Shown one piece after another: positions 1-6,206 of a stretch of DNA of 9,753 bases. Every line of letters begins with the position of its first letter. Positions within the stretch are counted from its first letter, which is position 1. The notes beneath the pieces were generated by a model, which searched no databases, was not told the DNA's origin, and saw nothing but the letters and a program-made list of their open reading frames with translations. A program made the translations under genes and the position numbers. The DNA comes from an uncultured Collinsella sp. (GTDB lineage Bacteria; Actinomycetota; Coriobacteriia; Coriobacteriales; Coriobacteriaceae), in NCBI GenBank assembly GCA_902495525.1, contig CABUXL010000062.1, forward strand, positions 1 through 9,753. The letters are read 5' to 3'.

Positions 1-850
1 GCACGAGCACGCCCAGGCTCACGACCTCGCCGTGCAGGTATGTGCCCTCACGCGGAATGCTGCAGGTGGCGTTGTAGAACGCGTGCGCCACGCTCGAGTT
101 GTAGTAGTAATCGTTCTGGTTGGTCAGGTTGGAGACATAGCCCGTGTTGACCACGATATCGAGCGCAATCTGCTTGACGGCCTCGCTCGACAGGTTCTGG
201 CGCACATCCTCAAGACCCTGCACGCCGTAGGTAAACAGCGGCTCGGAGCAGGTGTGGGCGAGTGCCAGGCCAAGACCGGCGGTGTGCTCCAAGTTGCCGG
301 CGCTCGTGGCGTACTCGACCTCGGGCTGCTTGGACAGGGCATCACCCACGCCGGCCCAGAAGTACTCCGCCGGTGCCTCGGCGATGATCTTGGGGTTGAT
401 GAAGATGTGCGCCGGTCGGTTGGGGTACGAATAGCCCTCGAGCGAGCCGTCGTCGTTGTACACGACGGCAATGGCGGTCGCGGCGGAGCAGTTAGAACAG
501 ATCGTCGGGACGGTGAAGACGATCTTCTTGAGCTCGATAGCAGCCGTCTTGACGGTATCGAGCGCCTTGCCGCCGCCGCATGCGATGAGCACGTCGGCTT
601 CCTGGCAGGCAGGGGAGTTCACGACCTTGGCAATATTGGCACGCGTACTGTTGGTGCCATAGACGCGCGTCTCCAGGACCTCGACATCGGTACCTTCAAG
701 TGCCGCCTCGATTCCCGGCAGCGCCGCAGCCAGGGCTCGCTTGCCGCCAATGATGGCGACCTTCTTCGCGCCGTACTCCGCCAGTGCGGTCGGCAGCTCG
801 GTAAAGCAATCCTCGCCAACGGTGTAGTCGCTCATTCCGATCGTGCGCAT
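1..850 (-). CDS. Iron-containing alcohol dehydrogenase family protein, glycerol-dehydrogenase-like (C-terminus missing)
   Basis: The first 283 codons are present; the gene leaves the window at base 1. The protein belongs to the metal-dependent alcohol dehydrogenase superfamily, on the GldA-like branch: NAD(P)-linked oxidation of an alcohol or reduction of a carbonyl in the cytosol. Seen: a nucleotide-binding motif GGGKALDTVK at residues 92-101, and three candidate metal ligands, D170 (GVGDAL), H256 (VAHAFYN) and H273 (YLHGE). Their spacing nearly equals the Asp173/His256/His274 set I recall for bacterial glycerol dehydrogenase. The substrate-side loop reads PTICSNCSAAT (115-125), where GldA has PTIASTDAPCS, so glycerol may not be the substrate. 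The ATG at 850 is chosen because AAGAAGG lies 5 nt upstream; the in-frame ATG at 835 has no comparable ribosome binding site. It is transcribed divergently from ileS, with no obvious functional link. Family is confident; substrate is unknown. Confidence 0.88.
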   Translation of the reverse strand, partial: MRTIGMSDYTVGEDCFTELPTALAEYGAKKVAIIGGKRALAAALPGIEAALEGTDVEVLETRVYGTNSTRANIAKVVNSPACQEADVLIACGGGKALDTVKTAAIELKKIVFTVPTICSNCSAATAIAVVYNDDGSLEGYSYPNRPAHIFINPKIIAEAPAEYFWAGVGDALSKQPEVEYATSAGNLEHTAGLGLALAHTCSEPLFTYGVQGLEDVRQNLSSEAVKQIALDIVVNTGYVSNLTNQNDYYYNSSVAHAFYNATCSIPREGTYLHGEVVSLGVLV

Positions 851-955
851 AGCAACCTTCTTTCGTTCGATAAAGTGCTTTCAGGTATTTTGCTCCTAGA
901 GAAGGGCTGTAATAGCGAGAAATTTCGAACGTATAAAACCAGTGTTGAGGGTTTT
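851..955. other. Divergent upstream region with two inverted CGTTCGA arms
   Basis: This gene-free stretch must hold the promoter of the leftward dehydrogenase, but I see no convincing -35/-10 pair for it; TATTAC and TTATAC on the minus strand are the nearest -10 candidates. The heptamer CGTTCGA (864-870) and its inverse TCGAACG (925-931) lie 54 bp apart. They could be half-sites for a regulator, or chance, since both words are GC/AT mixed and short. No ORF here looks coding. Confidence 0.25.
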
Positions 956-983
956 TTGCCGGCGCGGAACGTGCTAGCATACT
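956..983 (+). promoter_or_regulatory. Candidate promoter of the T-box/ileS transcript
   Basis: TTGCCG (956-961) as -35 and CATACT (978-983) as -10 are separated by 16 bp, each matching 4 of 6 consensus positions. The implied start near 990 falls exactly where the T-box Stem I begins, and that agreement is the main support. TAGCAT (975-980) is an alternative -10. Confidence 0.5.
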
Positions 984-990
984 CCACATA

Positions 991-1293
991 AGCGTTGATG
1001 GGGACGAGTAGTCGGCCGTCCGCATGCTACAGAGAGCGGGGAGCGCTGAGAACCCGTGCATACGACCGATGAAAATCACCCCGGAGCTGCGGTCCCAACG
1101 GACGTGCCGTGCAGGTTCGTCTTAGTAGACATCGCCGAGATGGTCGTCGATACAGGCCAGCCGAGTAACGGATGCGAGCGCGCGAATACGCGGGCGAGGG
1201 CATCTAAGCTGGGTGGTTAAGCGAAGAGCTTTTGCGGGCGTGCAGCCCGTTTTGCGGCGCTTCGTCCCAGCTTGTAGGGACGGGCGCTTTTTT
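991..1293 (+). promoter_or_regulatory. T-box leader sensing uncharged tRNA-Ile, upstream of ileS
   Basis: All parts of a transcription-attenuating T-box can be seen. The Stem I base pairs CGTT (993-996) with AACG (1097-1100) and GGG (1000-1003) with CCC (1094-1096), followed by a GAGTAG internal motif (1006-1011). Further up, TCGG (1012-1015) pairs CCGA (1066-1069), ATGC (1024-1027) pairs GCAT (1058-1061), and CGGG (1037-1040) pairs CCCG (1053-1056) next to the conserved AGAGAG (1031-1036). The specifier in GAAAATCACC is AUC (1075-1077), an Ile codon matching the downstream gene. Stem II is at 1128-1145; Stem III pairs GATGC (1171-1175) with GCATC (1200-1204). The antiterminator pairs AAGCTGGG (1206-1213) with CCCAGCTT (1266-1273) and GCGAAG (1221-1226) with CTTCGT (1260-1265). 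Its 7-nt bulge is UGGUUAA (1214-1220), whose UGGU can pair with the ACCA end of tRNA-Ile. Known mechanism: uncharged tRNA stabilises the antiterminator so ileS is read. The bulge departs from the usual UGGNACC. Confidence 0.95.
1257..1293 (+). terminator. T-box-controlled intrinsic terminator before ileS
   Basis: The arms GCGCTTCGTCCC (1257-1268) and GGGACGGGCGC (1277-1287) give 11 pairs with one bulged U (1261 or 1262) and one G-U pair, followed by six T (1288-1293). Bases 1260-1268 also form the 3' side of the antiterminator, so the two structures exclude each other. This is the off state when tRNA-Ile is charged. Confidence 0.95.
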
Positions 1294-1336
1294 GGTGCCC
1301 AGAGGGCGTGCGCGCCCATGACATGAAAGGGGTACC

Positions 1337-4138
1337 GTGGCAAACGAGTACAAGCAGACGATGAATCTGCCCAAGACCGGTTTTCCCATGCGTGCCGGTC
1401 TTTCCAAGTCCGAACCCAAGCGACTCAAGGACTGGCAGGACAACGAGGTCTACGAGCAAGTTCTAAAGAAGAACGAGGGCCACAAGAAGTTCGTTCTGCA
1501 CGACGGCCCTCCGTACGCTAACGGCCCGATCCACATCGGCCACGCCATGAACAAGATCTCCAAGGACATGATCAACCGTTACTGGATGATGCAGGGCTAT
1601 GAGGTTCCATATGTCCCCGGTTGGGATTGCCATGGCCAGCCGATCGAGCATAAGGTCGAGGAGAAGCTCGGCACCGAGAAGTTCAACCAGACCTCCACGG
1701 CTAAGATCCGCGAGCTTTGCAACAAGTTCGCTGTCGAGAACATCGAGCTGCAGAAGGCCGGCTTCCGTCGCCTGGGCGTGCTCGGCGATTGGGACAACCC
1801 CTATCTGACGCTCTATCACCAGCATGACGCCGCCGACATCGAGGTTTTCAAGGCCATGTTCGACAAGGGCATGATCTATCGCGGTCACAAGCCCGTTCAC
1901 TGGTGCAAGCACTGCCATACCGCACTTGCTGAGGCCGAGATTGAGTACTCCGACGAGACGAGCCCGTCCATCTTCGTGCGCTTTGAGATGACCTCCAAGC
2001 CCGCCGGCCTCGAGAACTTCGACGGCCCGGTTGACTTTATCATCTGGACGACCACGCCGTGGACCATCCCCTCCGACCAGGCAGTTTCTCTCAAGCCCGG
2101 TGCCGCCTACGTCGCCGTTGAGCACGACGGCCGCGCCGAGGTCATGCTCGAGGACCTAGCTCCCAAGTGCTGCGAGGAGTTTGGCTGGGAGTACACCCCG
2201 GTTGTGGTCGACGGCAAGCCCTATGTGGTTCCCGCCGAGACCTTCCACCACATCCACTACAAGCAGCCGATCTTTGACGGCGTTGAGGGCGTGGCGCTGC
2301 TGGCCGATTACGTCGGTGTCGATGACGGTACCGGTATTGTCCACAACTCGCCCGGCCACGGCGTCGACGACTACTTTGCCTGCCTCAAGGAGGGCATCAC
2401 CGACATCTGCATGCCGGTCGATGACGACGGCAAGTTCTACACCGGTGAGGAGTTTGGCACCGGTGGCCCCTTCAGCGGCATGGATACCGACGAGGCCAAC
2501 CCGCATATCATCGAGTTCCTGCGCGAGCGCGGCACCCTGGTCCTCGAGAAGAAGATCACGCACAGCTATCCGCACTGCTGGCGCTGCAAGCACCCGGTGC
2601 TCTTCCGTGCTACCGACCAGTGGTTCGTCTCGATGGACAAGACGGGTCTGCGTGAGCAGGCTGGCAAGGAGGTCCGCGAGAACGTCAAGTGGTATCCGGC
2701 CCATGCCGCCAACCGCATTGGCGCCATGGTCGAGCAGCGTCCCGACTGGTGCATCAGCCGCCAGCGCAACTGGGGCGTGCCTATCCCTAGCTACACTTGC
2801 GCCGACTGCGGCGAGAAGGTCATGAACGACGCCACGCTCGACGCCGTCATCAAGCTCTTCCACGAGAAGGGCTCCGACGCCTGGTTCACCGACGCTCCCG
2901 AGAGCTACCTGGGCGAGGCCTGCGTCTGCCCCAAGTGCGGCGGTCATCACCTCAAGGCCGATAAGGACATCCTCGACGTGTGGTGGGATTCCGGCGTTTC
3001 CTGGAAGGCCGTCTGCGAGTACCGTCCCGAGCTGGAGTATCCGGCGGATGTGTACCTCGAGGGCTCCGACCAGCACCGCGGTTGGTTCCAGAGCTCGCTG
3101 CTCACCTCGGTGGGTGCCAACGGTCATGCTCCGTACAAGGCGGTCGTCTCTCAGGGCTTCACGCTCGATGGCCAGGGCCGCAAGATGTCCAAGTCGCTCG
3201 GCAATGTCATCGACCCCAACAAGGTCTGCGACGAGATGGGCGCTGACATCATCCGTCTGTGGGTTGCCTCCGTCGACACCAGCTCCGACGTCTCCATCGA
3301 CCACGAGATCCTTGCTCGTACATCCGATGCCTACCGTCGTTTCCGCAACACACTGCGCTTCTTGCTCTCCGAGCTCGAGGGTCAGTTTGAGCCCGAGACC
3401 GACGGCGTCGCCTTTGCCGACCTGCTGCCGCTCGACAAGCTCATGGTTGCCCGTCTGACCCAGGTTCAGGCCGAGGTCGACGACGCTTACTCTTGCTACG
3501 AGTTCCCGCGCGCTTACCGTGCACTTTACGACTTCGTGGTTACCGAGCTTTCCAACGTGTACCTCGATGCCCTGAAGGACCGTCTGTACTGTGACAAGCC
3601 CGGCTCTCTCGAGCGCCGCAGCGCCCAGACCGTGCTTGCCGAGCTCTTCTCGATGCTCATGCGCGACCTGCAGCCGATCCTGTCCTACACGGTCGACGAG
3701 GCCATGGCCTATGCGCCCGCCGGTTGCGTCGACCACCAGAAGTACGCCGCGCTGCTCGATTGGTACAAGTCGCCCATCACGGTCGACGAGGCCAATGAGT
3801 TCGAGGGCGTGCTTGAGGCTTCACTCGAGTTACGTAGCGCCGTGACCAAGGCCCTTGAGGATGCCCGTTCTGCCGGCACTTTCACCAAGAGCCAGCAGGT
3901 TCGCGTCAAGGCGGTCGTTCCCGCAGAGATGTACGCGCTGCTGACCGGTGATAAGGCCGTCGACCTGGCCGAGTTCTACATCGTCTCCGATGTTGAGCTG
4001 ACCCAGGGCGAGGAGCTCTCCGTTGCCATCGAGGCAGCCGAGGGCGAGTGCTGCGACCGTTGCTGGAACTACCGCACCACCGTTGGCGAGTACAACGGCC
4101 ACGCGCATATTTGCAAGCGCTGCGCCGATGCTTTGTAG
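1337..4138 (+). CDS. ileS: Isoleucyl-tRNA synthetase
   Basis: Cytosolic class I enzyme that joins isoleucine to tRNA-Ile using ATP and hydrolyses mischarged Val-tRNA-Ile. At 933 aa it has the normal bacterial length. Seen in order: HIGH signature at 66-69; CP1 editing-domain threonines in WTTTPWT (237-243) and the editing segment GHGVDDY with D344; CWRC at 414-417; a possible zinc site C488/C491/C531/C534; KMSKS at 616-620; and a C-terminal zinc finger C906, C909, C926, C929. HIGH, KMSKS and the terminal zinc finger together fit the common bacterial (type 1) IleRS. The GTG start at 1337 is supported by AAAGGGG (1326-1332) 4 nt upstream; the ATG at 1323 is out of frame. Transcription is controlled by the tRNA-Ile T-box just upstream. 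The stop codon sits inside a 16-bp hairpin. No frameshift or missing key residue was seen. Confidence 0.99.
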   Translation: MANEYKQTMNLPKTGFPMRAGLSKSEPKRLKDWQDNEVYEQVLKKNEGHKKFVLHDGPPYANGPIHIGHAMNKISKDMINRYWMMQGYEVPYVPGWDCHGQPIEHKVEEKLGTEKFNQTSTAKIRELCNKFAVENIELQKAGFRRLGVLGDWDNPYLTLYHQHDAADIEVFKAMFDKGMIYRGHKPVHWCKHCHTALAEAEIEYSDETSPSIFVRFEMTSKPAGLENFDGPVDFIIWTTTPWTIPSDQAVSLKPGAAYVAVEHDGRAEVMLEDLAPKCCEEFGWEYTPVVVDGKPYVVPAETFHHIHYKQPIFDGVEGVALLADYVGVDDGTGIVHNSPGHGVDDYFACLKEGITDICMPVDDDGKFYTGEEFGTGGPFSGMDTDEANPHIIEFLRERGTLVLEKKITHSYPHCWRCKHPVLFRATDQWFVSMDKTGLREQAGKEVRENVKWYPAHAANRIGAMVEQRPDWCISRQRNWGVPIPSYTCADCGEKVMNDATLDAVIKLFHEKGSDAWFTDAPESYLGEACVCPKCGGHHLKADKDILDVWWDSGVSWKAVCEYRPELEYPADVYLEGSDQHRGWFQSSLLTSVGANGHAPYKAVVSQGFTLDGQGRKMSKSLGNVIDPNKVCDEMGADIIRLWVASVDTSSDVSIDHEILARTSDAYRRFRNTLRFLLSELEGQFEPETDGVAFADLLPLDKLMVARLTQVQAEVDDAYSCYEFPRAYRALYDFVVTELSNVYLDALKDRLYCDKPGSLERRSAQTVLAELFSMLMRDLQPILSYTVDEAMAYAPAGCVDHQKYAALLDWYKSPITVDEANEFEGVLEASLELRSAVTKALEDARSAGTFTKSQQVRVKAVVPAEMYALLTGDKAVDLAEFYIVSDVELTQGEELSVAIEAAEGECCDRCWNYRTTVGEYNGHAHICKRCADAL

Positions 4139-4169
4139 GTTACGGCGTTCGTAGAACGCCGTAACCTAC
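4135..4169. repeat. 16-bp perfect inverted repeat over the ileS stop codon
   Basis: GTAGGTTACGGCGTTC (4135-4150) and GAACGCCGTAACCTAC (4154-4169) are exact inverse copies around a 3-nt GTA loop. The TAG stop (4136-4138) is inside the 5' arm. No T-run follows on either strand, so it is not a textbook intrinsic terminator. It could protect the mRNA 3' end, act as a transcript boundary needing another factor, or be a dispersed palindrome. Confidence 0.9.
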
Positions 4170-4178
4170 CGACGCTGC

Positions 4179-4276
4179 AAACGCCCCTAAGCGGCAATCT
4201 GACGTTCAATCGTCGGTCGCGTACCAAAGTACGCTTCCCTCCTCTTTCACGTCACCTTGCTCGCTTAGGGACGTTT
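4179..4276 (-). other. Branched inverted-repeat element, possible structured RNA on the minus strand
   Basis: Outer arms of 15 nt (4179-4193 and 4262-4276) enclose two small hairpins: GCGTAC (4219-4224) with GTACGC (4229-4234), and GACG (4201-4204) with CGTC (4211-4214). Read as plus-strand RNA the outer stem has one C-A mismatch (4184/4271). Read as minus-strand RNA the same position is a G-U pair, so all 15 positions pair. The minus-strand junction (complement of 4235-4261) is purine-rich, as unpaired parts of folded RNAs often are. The folding is seen; that it is transcribed, its strand and any function are inference. It could instead be a non-coding palindromic repeat. I do not recognise the family. 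Confidence 0.45.
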
Positions 4277-4328
4277 TCGCTGTTGGTGACGATAACGCGG
4301 CGTTTCCATTGCTGGAGCTAGAGGCTTT

Positions 4329-4355
4329 CTTTCGACTTGCGTTTTTAGTCGAAAG
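4329..4355. repeat. 9-bp hairpin upstream of the terminator
   Basis: CTTTCGACT (4329-4337) pairs with AGTCGAAAG (4347-4355) around a 9-nt loop TGCGTTTTT. No T-run follows the stem. The loop plus the next bases contain CGTTTTTAG, the same word that trails the terminator stem 40 bp downstream, which suggests a partial duplication or a decayed terminator. Confidence 0.6.
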
Positions 4356-4360
4356 CTATT

Positions 4361-4399
4361 AAGCGACATTCCGTTATTCGGAATGTCGCTTTCGTTTTT
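4361..4399 (+). terminator. Strong rightward intrinsic terminator between ileS and lspA
   Basis: AAGCGACATTCCG (4361-4373) pairs perfectly over 13 bp with CGGAATGTCGCTT (4379-4391); the loop is TTATT and a TCG plus five-T tail follows. It lies about 220 bp past the ileS stop, so the intervening palindromes would be part of the ileS 3' region if transcription runs through. It separates ileS from the lspA unit. Confidence 0.88.
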
Positions 4400-4453
4400 A
4401 GCTGGTTATTTCGCTTGCGTTGGTGGATATGTCGTGCGTTCTGCGTATGGCAA

Positions 4454-4459
4454 TATAAG
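4454..4459 (+). promoter_or_regulatory. Candidate -10 element for lspA-rluD
   Basis: TATAAG lies in the AT-rich stretch between the terminator and lspA, 52 nt before the TTG start. I see no good -35 at the right distance (the region around 4431-4437 is a poor match), so this rests on position and composition. Confidence 0.3.
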
Positions 4460-4511
4460 ATAGTTCTTTGTATTAAACGTAATTCGATGTTCTTGAGGGT
4501 AGGGGATTGAT

Positions 4512-5111
4512 TTGGGTCGTGCTGGGGATATGACGCCGCCTTTGCGTTGGCGGTTGGGTGTTGCTGGTGGGGTGGCGCTGGCTGTGTTGCTTGTTGACCA
4601 GCTGACCAAGCTTGCGGTTCGTGCCGTGGGCGACGCTTTGCATGTGACCGTTATCCCCGGTGTTATCGACTTTATGTTTGTCCGCAATATCGGAGCCGCC
4701 TTTAGCATGGGCGAGGGTCATGGCGTCACTTTCGCTGTGTTGGCGCTTGCGGTCATTGTCGCCATTGCCGTGTACTTGCTCCGTGCATCCCAGCTCGCCC
4801 ATCTTGAGGTCGTGGGCATGGCGATGGTTGCGGGCGGTGCTATTGGCAACGCTATCGATCGTTTGGCCTTTGGCTTCGTGACCGATTTTATTGCCACCAC
4901 CTTCATCGACTTCCCCGTCTTCAATGTGGCCGATATCGGCATTACCTTGGGCGTCGTGCTCGCCCTCTTCGGATACATGTTCTTGAGCCCCGCGGCCCGT
5001 GAGGTCGACGCGACCGCTGAGCTTAACGCCCGTGACGAGGCCCGCGCCAAGCGCAAGGCCCAGCAACGCGGGGAGCGTGCCCGCAAAATTCGCGAAAGGA
5101 ACGAGCGCTAA
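4512..5111 (+). CDS. lspA: Lipoprotein signal peptidase (signal peptidase II)
   Basis: Membrane aspartic protease that cuts the signal peptide from diacylglyceryl-modified prolipoproteins. At 199 aa it is slightly longer than the usual 150-170. Seen: DQLTK (29-33) in the first membrane helix, NIGAAFSMG (59-67), GNAIDR with catalytic D116, VTDFI (123-127), and FNVADI with catalytic D141. About four hydrophobic segments are present (roughly 17-38, 71-92, 98-118, 140-159). A charged Arg/Lys/Glu-rich cytosolic tail follows, residues 162-199, which explains the extra length. The TTG start at 4512 is chosen because AGGGG (4501-4505) is 6 nt upstream; the in-frame ATG at 4530 has only a G-run 2 nt away. 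The stop overlaps the rluD start by one base, so the two genes are very likely one operon, an arrangement common in Gram-positive bacteria. Confidence 0.97.
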   Translation: MGRAGDMTPPLRWRLGVAGGVALAVLLVDQLTKLAVRAVGDALHVTVIPGVIDFMFVRNIGAAFSMGEGHGVTFAVLALAVIVAIAVYLLRASQLAHLEVVGMAMVAGGAIGNAIDRLAFGFVTDFIATTFIDFPVFNVADIGITLGVVLALFGYMFLSPAAREVDATAELNARDEARAKRKAQQRGERARKIRERNER

Positions 5112-6124
5112 TGGCCGACATCCATATTCTTGTTGCCGACGATGCCGCCGGTCAGCGTCTTGACGCTTATCTGGGCGCCAATGACGGCTGTCCTACGCGT
5201 TCTGCCTGTGCGCATCTGATCGAGGGCGGCGCCGTCGCTGTCAATGGCGAGACCTGCCTGTCCAAAAAGTACGCCGTGCGAGCCGGCGACCGTATTTCGG
5301 TCGATTTGCCCGAGCCGCACGATCCCACCGATGTGATTCCCGAGGCCATCCCGCTCGACATTCGCTATGAGGACGATTATCTCATTGTGCTCTCCAAGCA
5401 GCGCGGCCTGGTGTGCCATCCTGCGCATGGTCATGAGAGCGGTACGCTCGCGAATGCCCTGGTCTATCACTGCGGTATCGACCATCTGGGCACCGTGCAG
5501 GGTGAGGACCGACCCGGCATCGTGCACCGCCTGGATCGCGATACCTCGGGCCTTATGCTCGCGGCAAAAGACGACGACACCCAGCGCGCGCTTCAAAATC
5601 TTATCCGCACGCGCACGCTCGACCGTCGCTATATCACGCTCGTTCACGGGCACATCGCCATGGACGAGGGCACCATCAATACCGGTATTGCCCGTTCCAC
5701 GCGCGACCGCGTCAAGATGGCGGTTTCGGACGACCCCTTTGCCCGTCAGGCCATTACGACCTTCAAGGTGCTCGAGCGCTTTGATTCCACGCGTTTCGAC
5801 GACGGCTACACGCTTGTCGAGTGCCACCTGTTTACCGGCAGAACGCACCAGATTCGTGTGCACATGCGCCATATCAACCACGCCTGCGTGGGCGATCCGC
5901 TCTACGGCAAGTGCGATGCGCGTGCCGATCAGGGTCTGACCAGGCAGTTCCTTCATTCCTGGCGCGTGGCGTTCGACCATCCCGTGACGGGGGAGCGCAT
6001 TGAGTGCCGCGACGAGTTGCCCTGGGATCTCGCTGCGGTTCTTGACGATCTGGCTCCGCGCTCGCTCGGTCGCACTGCCGCCGGTGACGAAATCGTCTCT
6101 CAGCTCGGTCTGCTCGAAGCCTAG
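5111..6124 (+). CDS. rluD: RluA-family 23S rRNA pseudouridine synthase, RluD-like
   Basis: Isomerises specific uridines in large-subunit rRNA (in E. coli RluD, those of helix 69); the exact target here is inferred from family and gene order. At 337 aa it has normal length. Seen: an N-terminal S4-type RNA-binding domain (about 14-66, containing QRLDAYL and VAVNGE), then the catalytic domain with GIVHRLDRDTSGL (136-148), in which D142 aligns with the catalytic Asp of the family. Near the C-terminus, the RTHQIRVHM block and a GDPLYG segment are family hallmarks. The ATG at 5111 overlaps the lspA TAA (TAATG), with AAAGGA (5095-5100) 10 nt upstream inside lspA, so translational coupling is likely. 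Alternative names for the Gram-positive orthologue include YlyB. Confidence 0.93.
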   Translation: MADIHILVADDAAGQRLDAYLGANDGCPTRSACAHLIEGGAVAVNGETCLSKKYAVRAGDRISVDLPEPHDPTDVIPEAIPLDIRYEDDYLIVLSKQRGLVCHPAHGHESGTLANALVYHCGIDHLGTVQGEDRPGIVHRLDRDTSGLMLAAKDDDTQRALQNLIRTRTLDRRYITLVHGHIAMDEGTINTGIARSTRDRVKMAVSDDPFARQAITTFKVLERFDSTRFDDGYTLVECHLFTGRTHQIRVHMRHINHACVGDPLYGKCDARADQGLTRQFLHSWRVAFDHPVTGERIECRDELPWDLAAVLDDLAPRSLGRTAAGDEIVSQLGLLEA

Positions 6125-6142
6125 CCAGTATTAGGTGGTTTC

Positions 6143-6169
6143 TTGAACTCGGTAAGCCTGCGGTAAGAT
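6143..6169 (+). promoter_or_regulatory. Candidate promoter of the glycosyltransferase gene
   Basis: TTGAAC (6143-6148) and TAAGAT (6164-6169) are separated by 15 bp, on the short side; the overlapping AGATAT (6166-6171) would give 17 bp. The position in the 82-bp gap after rluD is right, but read-through from rluD is also possible because no terminator is visible in the gap. Confidence 0.4.
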
Positions 6170-6206
6170 ATACGGTTGTTTACGTAACGCGTTCTCGGGA
6201 GCCTGC

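Noticed and set aside
32..991. 319-codon plus-strand ORF over the dehydrogenase gene
   Set aside because: It is antisense to a gene with intact family motifs, has low-complexity Val/Arg/Gly-rich composition, resembles no family, and runs into the ileS promoter.
1294..1336. A short ORF or leader peptide starting at ATG 1323
   Set aside because: The ATG is out of frame with ileS, has no ribosome binding site, and control is already explained by the T-box.
2156..3736. 526-codon minus-strand ORF inside ileS
   Set aside because: Long antisense frames arise from the GC-rich third codon positions of the real gene; its composition is Val/Leu/Asp/Gly-rich with no recognisable domain, and ileS is certain.
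4406..4708. 100-codon minus-strand ORF reaching into the ileS-lspA gap
   Set aside because: Most of it is the complement of lspA; the part in the gap has biased composition and no start signal.
5108..5980. 290-codon minus-strand ORF over rluD
   Set aside because: Antisense shadow of a gene with intact catalytic motifs; no ribosome binding site or family motif.
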